From the NCBI GenBank assembly GCA_003152595.1, contig PMAM01000026.1, positions 1 through 12,202 on the forward strand: a stretch of 12,202 bases of DNA, written 5' to 3'. The position numbers and the translations under genes were made by a program. Shown piece after piece: positions 6,901 through 11,977 of the stretch; position 1 is the first letter of the stretch; each line of letters begins with the position of its first letter. The notes below the pieces were generated by a model. The model searched no databases. It was not told the DNA's origin and was given only the letters and a program-made list of their open reading frames with translations. The stretch comes from Acidobacterium sp. Lineage in GTDB: Bacteria > Acidobacteriota > Terriglobia > Terriglobales > Acidobacteriaceae.

Positions 6901-8020
6901 GGCCGGTGATGACGCGACGATGAGCGGCGTATTCTTCGATCCTGCTCCAACAACAACCATGGCGTTTGCGGCCGTCACCGCCGCGCCGGTGGCGTGGGAC
7001 TTTACCGTTTGGATGACCGATATGCCCCCGAGCGTAAAAGTAGACTTCCTGCAGCGCTGCCAGATCCCGGCGGGATTCAGATCCATCGAACTCAGCAACG
7101 GCACCAGCGACATCACGGTGCCGAAGCAGGGCCGCTGGTCCCTGGAATCAACCGGCACGCCGCCCACGATAGATGTCCTGTTCCAGCCGGACGCGAGCCT
7201 GCAGTTCAATCAGGCTTATTCGATGAAGTATCGCGTGGTCGACCAGAAAGGTGTGAAGTCCAACGAGGCGACCATGACGGTGGACTACTCCGCCTTACCC
7301 CTGCTGATGCCGACGGCCGGTAATTCTCTATCCTGGGCCGATCCGCGCTACGGCAAATTTGCCGCCGCCGACGTGCTGAAGAACTGCTCCGCCGCTTTCG
7401 GAATCAAAAAGGGCAGTGTCGTCCTGTCAGGAATCCAGGACATTCTGCAGGGCAATCCCGAGCCGGACGTCTATCTTCGCAACGATGGCAAAGCCATGAG
7501 CGTGCAGGGCGAAGGCATCTGGATGGTGGACGACAACGACCTGGTGGTCTTTCAGAGCGATGCCAATCTGTCCTACCCGCCCACTCCCGCCCTCTTCCGC
7601 TTCAGCGACAGCAAAGGGTACCCGTCCAGCGACGCCGTGGTCGCGTTCGATTCCAGCCTGGCCGACGGCATTGCAAAGGTGCCCCCGCTTCTTGGCAAAA
7701 TGACTGACGCGGACTTTTGGCAAAACTATACGACGAACGTGACGGGGACTAAGTCCGACCCGTTGCCGGAGCAATTCGTGGCGATCACGCAGATGCTGGC
7801 GGTGATCACGCGCACCCTGGGCAGTGTCGGTCCTGAGCCCGATTTCGATTTCGACTCCAACTACAACCAGTGGGACGGCGGCAAATGGGACGATCTTCAG
7901 AAGTTGTGCGCGAAGATGGTCGCCTCCGCTGTCAGCAGCACCGCGCCGCAGTTTGCCGCGCGTTACTGGCAATTGAACCTCATGGTCCGGATGGCGTTGA
8001 AGGCGTTTCCGCCAACATAA
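3995..8020 (+). CDS. Giant multidomain membrane protein (N-terminal globular domain, one TM, CshA-like and duplicated beta domains)
   Basis: 1341 residues with no signal peptide. Residues ~30-255 form a globular alpha/beta region containing MVYAAPPYGDNY (from 157) and LRNTLFSSGLYNRS (from 207). The pattern is faintly like a macro (ADP-ribose-binding) domain, a low-confidence reading. Residues ~265-395 are a low-complexity acidic linker (DNDDDGD near 310). Paired cysteines follow (CC at 398-399 and 409-410), then one clear transmembrane helix at ~412-437. Next come two Ig/CshA-type repeats (~478-550 and ~551-640) and a Pro-rich joint. Two copies of a ~160-residue domain follow (~652-813 and ~818-981), sharing TQGxW, VYGxDGY, NPSYVTP, VHQVA, QTVDVLDA and SGxFF. 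A third CshA-like repeat (GRWSL...YRVVDQKG) spans ~995-1097, and a mixed helical C-terminus ends the protein. By inference one end is cytoplasmic and the beta-rich end is outside the membrane. It is first in an operon with the LysM gene and the beta-sandwich gene. The gene is certain; the function is unknown. Confidence 0.93.
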   Translation: MPVVPGTKVSAAFFTFGSTPPPKANDPKQYPPIYYGSGEGTLTIASVNAGNSQTLAVGLGGVNLQFALELGTDPGGAGQKHVNSGSDDYQSRHNKLLAQAGSGGSASVSYAIDDPSAFSFVQASVVNQKPTWHEGVCFVDVFSTKLYPAGNSLNAAMVYAAPPYGDNYANEADFLAAIQAMAVNIIRTVGSYNTLAKKQNLPVIQGLRNTLFSSGLYNRSMTNVDSDKIARAIFAGFQSELLAQDAGLVELQFPVGRGAQGALFGPVQDDLTQASVPGPAAKPGRAPIANMFPGNKGSRPAQDEHDNDDDGDAVEMQSVGDQAGSDSAVGKIQVDTKSGQSGQQEVTNEEATVEQELAGGNPPGNYGKLPKARKPADQADQYIPANAAWVDGEAAKSCCLNDQGGYSTCCKIVTAISVVGGVVAITATLLWAYVFGGARTPVPSGIGELDANDETATANDLDPTVDVDLVSLNALKMIENITFSMPTFTPPPAQGAGGTWSVTPSVHALFTPDKGEVGAFSSVSVQYVLSATIQGTQVQSDPKTLTVNFNPTPAVNIQQTANDRTSLVDIDVPSQYPNFAGKVQLQKTTGGTWIVDLSNNHVKYTPDSTLTGTTAPATYVRVTTWGAPSSPATITVTLPAAINPPPPQPTGTATFLPNDSTTQGDWLHVYGADGYAIAGDKTSNPSYVTPVLSTQTVSSFTSTKAGIALVKASDPTATVAAAWSAASPIEIDLSCSDSTTVHQVALYWADYDPKAGGQTVDVLDANGAVLVTQSLPATLTGGLYLVCNISGHVKFTISNAAGNAILSGIFFGGPAVSATFVKSDAKTQGTWQSVYGSDGYTIADDQTKNPSYVTPSITPATPYVAAQSTTDVRALQKVSKPADRVSATWYANSIGSSEAVVIDLPFSDSAVHQVAIYCLDWDNAAIVQTVDVLDASGYVLNTQTLSSFSGGTWLVWKIMGHVRIRIRNTAGDDATMSGVFFDPAPTTTMAFAAVTAAPVAWDFTVWMTDMPPSVKVDFLQRCQIPAGFRSIELSNGTSDITVPKQGRWSLESTGTPPTIDVLFQPDASLQFNQAYSMKYRVVDQKGVKSNEATMTVDYSALPLLMPTAGNSLSWADPRYGKFAAADVLKNCSAAFGIKKGSVVLSGIQDILQGNPEPDVYLRNDGKAMSVQGEGIWMVDDNDLVVFQSDANLSYPPTPALFRFSDSKGYPSSDAVVAFDSSLADGIAKVPPLLGKMTDADFWQNYTTNVTGTKSDPLPEQFVAITQMLAVITRTLGSVGPEPDFDFDSNYNQWDGGKWDDLQKLCAKMVASAVSSTAPQFAARYWQLNLMVRMALKAFPPT
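5942..6940 (+). repeat. Tandemly duplicated ~160-residue beta domain inside the 1341-aa protein
   Basis: Two in-frame copies (residues ~652-813 and ~818-981) align throughout. TQGDWLHVYGADGYAIAGD matches TQGTWQSVYGSDGYTIADD, then NPSYVTP recurs, then VHQVALYWADYD matches VHQVAIYCLDWD, then QTVDVLDA recurs, and SGIFF matches SGVFF. DNA identity is partial, so the duplication is old. I recall similar single or repeated copies in large exported Acidobacteria and Planctomycetes proteins, but I cannot name a Pfam family. Confidence 0.8.
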
Positions 8021-8043
8021 CCGAAGAACTCGGTCCCCGTTCA

Positions 8044-8053
8044 GAGAGAGGAA
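8044..8053 (+). promoter_or_regulatory. Ribosome binding site deciding the start of the LysM gene
   Basis: AGAGAGGAAG ends 8 nt before the ATG at 8062. The frame stays open back to an ATG at 7870, but that extension overlaps the preceding gene by 150 bp and has no comparable site, so 8062 is the better start. Confidence 0.65.
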
Positions 8054-8061
8054 GTCTGGAT

Positions 8062-9648
8062 ATGCCCGATTCGAAAAGGCTGCTGGATATGGCGGCCAAC
8101 ACCGCTATCCTGGGCGCCTTCGCGTGCGAAGCAGCGGAGATCGCTGGACTGATTGGAGTTGCGCAGTTTGCCCTCGATCTGGTCTGCCCCGATGCACAAG
8201 CGCCCACGCAGCTCGCTCCGGTCAATGACGCGTATCTCAGTGCAGCATTAGACGACCTGAAAAGCGAAATCACGGACGCGATGTGGAACCTGCAACTCAA
8301 GGTTCATACGGATGCGGTCCTTCATGCGAGCAGCGCCTATTGGGGCTTTCTGAAACAGTTCCAGCAGATGGACATTGATAAAGATCCCAATTCGGATGCG
8401 GAACTCGATGCTTATTTTCGGACCGGAAAATCTCAGGAGTATCCGCTGGTTGTTCTCGACAATGCCAGGCTGTACATCACAACGGATGCCGCTGTCGATA
8501 AGGACCTGACCCCTCTTCAGGTGGCGGAGCATTACACGAAAACGATCGGGTTGTACGCGCTGATCGGCAGCACCCTGATCGCGTACCTGAAGACATCGGT
8601 GGCCTGGAGGCGGGCCAGGGTGATGTCCCCTTATCTTCAGTACGCCAAGTATCAGGACGCCCAGGCGAAGTGGGACAAACTAACTCCCAAGAAACAGCAT
8701 GACCACCCTGAATGGAAACCGGCGACGGTGGTGACCGATCCAGACCCGACCGGCAAAAATCCCCTCCCAGACTGGGAGGACTGGATCAAGAAGGAGGAAT
8801 CCGGTGTTCCGAAGCTGATTGAAACCGTGAATACCCTGGTCGGCTACTCGGAGGGAACTCCGGCTACCGCGACGGCGCCTGCCACCACCGGGCTCCAGGT
8901 CGAGATGGCACAGCACTGGAAGGCAGCCATTGACAATATCTGGAATCGGCTGCAGAAGGTCGTGGTGGCGCCCCAGGACCCCAGAGGAATTTACTACATT
9001 TCGGGCGTCAAAGATCCCGGACCCTTCTGGGTGGTCGACACCGAAGTAGGTCGCCCTTATAAGGAATACACCGTGGCCGCCGGCGATACGTTGACCAGTA
9101 TTCGCTCGAATCAATGGGCACTGGCGAATCCCGGCCCCAGCTTCGAACCCGCTGACCTGTTCTTCATCAGCCTCGGCGTGTTCGATAAGTATGGTCTGAT
9201 GACCGGCTTTCCGTCGATTGACGACGTGCTGCAAAACACAAATTTCCTGAAACCCGGCATGGTTCTCAGGATCCCCACGCCCCACGAGATCCCGCCTTAT
9301 TCCCGCGACCTGGCGGATGCCCAGTACAGTTGCCGAGCCGGAGCTCTTCTTGCCTACGAGTGGGAGAACTCGATGGACCGGTTCGCGTTGTCCGGCATTA
9401 CGGAAGCCGACATCACCGATTTCGGCAAGACGATTCAACTGTGGAAGCGGGCCAGGGCCAGCGTGCAGTTCAAGCCTTACCCCGTGCAGGCCGGCGATAC
9501 CCTGCTCAGCATCGCCGGGGGAGACGCGGTTCTGGCGGACAAAATCTACAAATTCAACAGCGATACTCTCAGCAGTCCCACCCAGCCTCTGGTGGCGGGA
9601 CAGGTGATCAACATCCCCGACCCATCGGTACTTTCCGACATCCAGTAA
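8062..9648 (+). CDS. Helical protein with two C-terminal LysM domains
   Basis: 528 residues from the ATG at 8062. There is no classical signal peptide. Residues ~7-43 form a long apolar helix (Ala/Leu/Ile-rich, ending DLVCP). Residues ~55-240 are predicted mostly helical, with a second hydrophobic stretch at ~162-177 (IGLYALIGSTLIAYL) flanked by basic residues (VAWRRARV). Two LysM modules end the protein. The first is at ~336-405 (YTVAAGDTLTSI to LRIPTP) with a long insertion, and the second at ~473-520 (YPVQAGDTLLSIAG to QVINIPDP) is of standard length. LysM normally binds N-acetylglucosamine polymers such as peptidoglycan or chitin. The amphipathic/hydrophobic helical half recalls helical pore-forming or envelope-spanning proteins, but no family is recognised. 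The gene starts 41 bp after gene A and ends 10 bp before gene C, so the three are probably co-transcribed. Confidence 0.92.
   Translation: MPDSKRLLDMAANTAILGAFACEAAEIAGLIGVAQFALDLVCPDAQAPTQLAPVNDAYLSAALDDLKSEITDAMWNLQLKVHTDAVLHASSAYWGFLKQFQQMDIDKDPNSDAELDAYFRTGKSQEYPLVVLDNARLYITTDAAVDKDLTPLQVAEHYTKTIGLYALIGSTLIAYLKTSVAWRRARVMSPYLQYAKYQDAQAKWDKLTPKKQHDHPEWKPATVVTDPDPTGKNPLPDWEDWIKKEESGVPKLIETVNTLVGYSEGTPATATAPATTGLQVEMAQHWKAAIDNIWNRLQKVVVAPQDPRGIYYISGVKDPGPFWVVDTEVGRPYKEYTVAAGDTLTSIRSNQWALANPGPSFEPADLFFISLGVFDKYGLMTGFPSIDDVLQNTNFLKPGMVLRIPTPHEIPPYSRDLADAQYSCRAGALLAYEWENSMDRFALSGITEADITDFGKTIQLWKRARASVQFKPYPVQAGDTLLSIAGGDAVLADKIYKFNSDTLSSPTQPLVAGQVINIPDPSVLSDIQ
9067..9276 (+). other. LysM domain 1 (insertion-containing)
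   Basis: YTVAAGDTLTSI opens the motif and FLKPGMVLRIPTP closes it, residues ~336-405 of the 528-aa protein. About 20 residues more than a usual LysM lie between them, so this copy carries an insertion and may fold or bind differently. Confidence 0.7.
9478..9621 (+). other. LysM domain 2
   Basis: YPVQAGDTLLSIAG, DKIYKFNSDTL and LVAGQVINIPDP give the full LysM pattern over residues ~473-520, at normal length. Confidence 0.85.
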
Positions 9649-9652
9649 GGAG
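9647..9652 (+). promoter_or_regulatory. Ribosome binding site overlapping the preceding stop codon
   Basis: AAGGAG shares its first two bases with the TAA stop (9646-9648) of the LysM gene and sits 6 nt before a GTG start at 9659. It selects GTG as the start and suggests translational coupling of the two genes. Confidence 0.8.
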
Positions 9653-9658
9653 ACGCGC

Positions 9659-10411
9659 GTGGCTCTTCCCAACCAGAACACGACAGGAACTGCGATTCCG
9701 GTAGCTTTAATCTCGGAGTGGACCGCCGGCCGTCTGATCCAGGCCGTTCAGAAGGACACCATTACGCTCGACGATGGCACCGAAGCGTCGCCGGTGGATT
9801 TCTTTGCCGCCTTGTTCGAGGTGCCCGATGATCCGATGAATCCGCCTCCCGGTTCCTATTTTGCGGTGATGATCCTGAACGCGCTGCGAACCCCGCTCAG
9901 CCTTGTTGAGATGTCGACCCCGCTGGTTCACGGATACCAGGACGCTTACCCCGCGGTGTCGAATCTGAAAGGGTCGACTCTCACGATGCACGAGATACCC
10001 GCCTCCCGCTCTCACCCGCTTGACCCCACTGCCACCCGCTACGGCGCGGGGATGTGGGGATTCAGCAGCGCCGGGAATGGCGTAGAAGGAGCCGTGGCGT
10101 TGTGCTACAACGGCAATCTCACCGACCCCTCGACCAAGCAGGCCGTCGGCCCGTTTGTCGGCGTGTCGTGGCGTTTTGGCACGATCTTCTGGTCGGATCG
10201 ATACGGCGTAACCGCGGACGTGGCCGGAAAATACAGCAGCCTGGACGGTTTTTATCAGAAGACGATTGTTTCAGCCTCCGACAGCACCTTCAGCGAAATC
10301 GGCGGGGACGTCGCGGTCATGTGCCGCTACGCTTACCGCGATCTGCAGTCCGGGCGGGGGGTTTGTTCTTGTCTGATGGTCTATGTTCGCTACAAATTAC
10401 CCGGCGAGTGA
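9659..10411 (+). CDS. Probable beta-sandwich protein, last gene of the operon
   Basis: 250 residues, GTG start, TGA stop. There is no signal peptide and no transmembrane helix. After an N-terminal ~50 residues (ALISEWTAGRLIQAV..DDGTEASPVDFFAALFEV) the protein alternates short beta strands with turns: GSYFAVMILNAL, LVHGYQDAYP, RYGAGMWGFSS, GVEGAVALCYNG, FVGVSWRFGTIFWSDRYGV and CSCLMVYVRYKL. The order of an aliphatic strand, a pro-rich turn, a glycine-rich GxWGF segment and then an acidic/aromatic VSW..FWSD strand is reminiscent of aegerolysin/actinoporin-type membrane-binding sandwiches. I see no diagnostic motif, so this is only a hypothesis. The 10-bp gap, overlapping ribosome binding site and same strand tie it to the LysM protein, and it may act with that protein at the cell envelope. 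Confidence 0.9.
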   Translation: MALPNQNTTGTAIPVALISEWTAGRLIQAVQKDTITLDDGTEASPVDFFAALFEVPDDPMNPPPGSYFAVMILNALRTPLSLVEMSTPLVHGYQDAYPAVSNLKGSTLTMHEIPASRSHPLDPTATRYGAGMWGFSSAGNGVEGAVALCYNGNLTDPSTKQAVGPFVGVSWRFGTIFWSDRYGVTADVAGKYSSLDGFYQKTIVSASDSTFSEIGGDVAVMCRYAYRDLQSGRGVCSCLMVYVRYKLPGE

Positions 10412-10806
10412 CGGAAACCCAGGAGCCCGGCGTTACGTCGCGGTGATCGTGAACGCGCGGCGAAGAGCGATGGAACTGTCAGAGGGGGTTTCTCTTGCAC
10501 CGCGGCCAGAACCGATGTCCGGCGGTCTGCGATCGGACACGAACGAAGTTGAAGGATCATAGGCCGACTTCCCTCCGCTTGCTCCCCCGGATTGTTCGCA
10601 TCCACGTCGGCAAAACTAGAACCGCCGTCGTGATGGCCACCGCCTTGCCTGCAATCCTCGCGAACAGTATCCATTTCCGTTATCCAATCGCCTGGAAGAC
10701 GGCGCAGGCAAGACTCTGGGGGAAGGCCTCGGGAATAGTTCCCGACACACGGGGTTGCATTCCCTAGGCAAAGCCAATCGGGTCGATCTTAGGATGTGGA
10801 GTTTTG
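10412..10806. other. 395-bp gene-poor stretch after the operon
   Basis: I see no gene with a supported start. A forward open frame at 10495-10767 has protein-unlike composition and no ribosome binding site. No strong intrinsic terminator follows the operon: GAAACCC (10414-10420) and GGGTTTC (10486-10492) are complementary, but 65 nt apart. The 13 bases at 10502-10514 (GCGGCCAGAACCG) recur exactly at 11102-11114, next to the third inverted-repeat end. Confidence 0.5.
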
Positions 10807-10935
10807 ATGGCACGCGCTATCAGTCAGTCCGATGTGCTTCAAGGCATTACGCGCCGGATGCGATTAGAGGAGAAAAGGCAACGGATGAAACTGACAAAAC
10901 CGCGGTGGCTTCTGAGCACCCGTGCCAATAGCTAA
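10807..10935 (+). CDS. Possible small basic protein (42 aa)
   Basis: It begins MARAISQSDVLQGITRRM and is Arg/Lys-rich throughout, including EEKRQRMKLTKPRW. GGAG (10798-10801) lies 5 nt before the ATG, a good spacing. The sequence is plausible for a short helical, nucleic-acid-binding peptide, but I recognise no family. It could be the tail of a larger decayed gene, since the whole surrounding stretch is poor in open frames. Confidence 0.37.
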   Translation: MARAISQSDVLQGITRRMRLEEKRQRMKLTKPRWLLSTRANS

Positions 10936-10953
10936 GCTCCCTTCCAGCCAACC

Positions 10954-10979
10954 GCAAGCCGTCTTCCGGGGCGGCTTGC
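10954..10979. other. 8-bp stem hairpin after the 42-aa frame
   Basis: GCAAGCCG (10954-10961) pairs exactly with CGGCTTGC (10972-10979) across a 10-nt loop, 18 nt after the TAA at 10935. No T-tract follows, so it may be a Rho-dependent or non-functional hairpin. Confidence 0.33.
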
Positions 10980-11085
10980 AGACGTTTGCGGCGATGTCGG
11001 GCATGGTCAGCGCGACGGGCGAAGAGCATGGTACTCGGACCGGGGGTCTATGGACACTGGACTGCCCCCCGAAGTGAGACATTGT

Positions 11086-11110
11086 TGTAGTCGAATTTGT
11101 AGCGGCCAGA
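11086..11110 (+). repeat. Third copy of the inverted-repeat end
   Basis: This 25-bp stretch matches 3305-3329 with one substitution (GAATTTG for GATTTTG). No inverted partner is visible before the end of the window. It looks like a solo end of the same element family, which suggests a dispersed repeat in this genome. Confidence 0.75.
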
Positions 11111-11132
11111 ACCGGTAACGCCGTCATCCAGC

Positions 11133-11222
11133 GCGGTTCGGGAAGCAGCCGATCTGTTTGCGGAATTGGAAACCCGGATTGACGCCATCGAAGGCTCCAT
11201 GGGACCGCGCCTGATTCAGTAG
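11133..11222 (+). pseudogene. Orphan C-terminal coding remnant
   Basis: The frame reads AVREAADLFAELETRIDAIEG and then SMGPRLIQ before TAG at 11220. It has typical amphipathic-helix protein character. The same frame is closed by a TAG near 11098, just inside the repeat copy at 11086-11110, and there is no start codon with a ribosome binding site. The simplest reading is a gene whose 5' part was lost when the repeat element inserted or recombined. The parent family is not recognised. Confidence 0.35.
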
Positions 11223-11337
11223 GAATTGTCCTCCGGGGGCAATCCGATCAGTACGCACACGACCTACCCACTACGACCTTCGTTCTTCGTCGCGTGGTGC
11301 GGCAAGTAGCCGGGGCATGAATAGGCCGCATCCCGGT
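11223..11337. other. Short non-coding stretch before the 60-aa gene
   Basis: Nothing convincing is seen here. It presumably holds the promoter and leader of the gene at 11352, but I found no clear -35/-10 pair. Confidence 0.4.
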
Positions 11338-11345
11338 TAGGGAGG
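11338..11345 (+). promoter_or_regulatory. Strong ribosome binding site of the 60-aa gene
   Basis: AGGGAGG lies about 7 nt before the ATG at 11352. A second ATG at 11347 opens a different frame but would sit only 2 nt from this site, so 11352 is preferred. Confidence 0.6.
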
Positions 11346-11351
11346 AATGAA

Positions 11352-11534
11352 ATGGAAATGTCATTGCCGCAATACATCGCATCAAGACGCGAGTTGGACA
11401 ATTTGGCCTTCCAGCGCGTGTACGCAATTCTTCTGGTCCGCGGCAAGATTGAGCAGGGCACGCCGCTACAGCACGTGCGGGATGCCTGCACCCAGGCTGT
11501 CCCCATGCGCCCGCGATCCGCTCAGATTGACTAG
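11352..11534 (+). CDS. Small hypothetical protein (60 aa)
   Basis: It begins MEMSLPQYIASRRELDNLAF and continues with a helical stretch, RVYAILLVRGKIEQG, then LQHVRDACTQA. The balanced composition and good ribosome binding site argue that it is real. Its TAG stop (11532-11534) interlocks with the stop of the reverse-strand gene (11531-11533) at CTAG, so the two genes converge with a 4-nt overlap. I recognise no family. The ATG at 11358 (MSLPQY) is an alternative start. Confidence 0.5.
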   Translation: MEMSLPQYIASRRELDNLAFQRVYAILLVRGKIEQGTPLQHVRDACTQAVPMRPRSAQID

Positions 11535-11824
11535 GTGGCGCGAGGGAATACGGAGACGCCGAAGAAGTGGAGACATCCGCTTAGGCGATCCAGTTTCCTC
11601 TGGAATGCGATCAAATCCCCGTCCGACATGATGAGCGGTCTGCTGCGCCTCACCAAGTCGATGTAATTTCTATAGGCGCTCACAATCGTGTTCTCCAAGA
11701 TCTCTTTATTCCCTCGAACATCTTCCAGTTCGGTGAGAGCTAGCGCCAGGTCTGCGTCTGTGAGGAGAACCTCGACTGCCTGTTTGTTATATTCATCAAT
11801 CTGCACGTTGACCTGATTTCTCAA
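11531..11824 (-). CDS. Small helical hypothetical protein (97 aa)
   Basis: The predicted product is mostly helical and acidic in its first half: VQIDEYNKQAVEVLLTDADL, then ALTELEDVRGNKEILENTI, then a more basic half with AYRNYIDLVRRSRP and QRKLDRLSG. No membrane segment or signal peptide is seen. The longest reading starts at TTG (11824). A GTG at 11806 with CAGG 5 nt upstream is a competing and perhaps better start, giving 91 aa. A CRP-like palindrome (11860-11875) lies 36 bp upstream of the TTG. The gene converges on the 60-aa gene with a shared CTAG. I do not recognise the family. Confidence 0.62.
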   Translation of the reverse strand: MRNQVNVQIDEYNKQAVEVLLTDADLALALTELEDVRGNKEILENTIVSAYRNYIDLVRRSRPLIMSDGDLIAFQRKLDRLSGCLHFFGVSVFPRAT

Positions 11825-11859
11825 TTAGATCAGCGTGACTGAGAGCGGGCTCAGATGGC

Positions 11860-11875
11860 TGTGACAAATATCACA
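11860..11875. promoter_or_regulatory. CRP/FNR-type operator candidate
   Basis: TGTGACAAATATCACA is a perfect match to the TGTGA-N6-TCACA consensus of CRP-family regulators. It is 36 bp upstream of the TTG start of the 97-aa reverse gene, so it could repress or activate it depending on where transcription starts. The regulator is not in the window. Confidence 0.5.
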
Positions 11876-11895
11876 CGTGGCTATCACACTGTGGC
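11869..11895. repeat. Head-to-tail direct repeat beside the CRP-like palindrome
   Basis: TATCACACGTGGC (11869-11881) is followed directly by TATCACACTGTGGC (11882-11895), identical apart from one inserted T. The first copy overlaps the right half of the palindrome at 11860-11875. Two adjacent half-sites fit a cooperative operator. Confidence 0.6.
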
Positions 11896-11977
11896 TCTTG
11901 ATGGTCGATACCGTCTCCCGGATTGTCGGCATTACGGCAGTTTCGCGCACAAGTCTCTCACCGCCGGGGGTGGTCGC

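Noticed and set aside
7870..8061. Upstream extension of the LysM gene to an ATG at 7870
   Set aside because: The extension overlaps the end of the 1341-aa gene by 150 bp and has Arg-rich shadow-like sequence. The ATG at 8062 has a good ribosome binding site.
8680..9681. 333-residue minus-strand open frame opposite the LysM gene
   Set aside because: It is antisense to the LysM domains, which are certain. Its composition is that of a GC shadow.
10414..10492. GAAACCC / GGGTTTC inverted repeat as the operon terminator
   Set aside because: It has only 7 bp of stem with a 65-nt loop and no T-tract. This is not a credible intrinsic terminator.
10495..10767. 90-residue forward frame after the operon
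   Set aside because: It has no ribosome binding site, a composition full of Arg, Cys and Pro without secondary-structure pattern, and no recognisable motif.
10847..11127. Overlapping minus-strand frames of 60 and 87 residues
   Set aside because: Neither has a ribosome binding site or protein-like pattern. They overlap the better-supported 42-aa forward frame, and the 87-residue frame starts beyond the repeat copy at 11086-11110 and reads through it.
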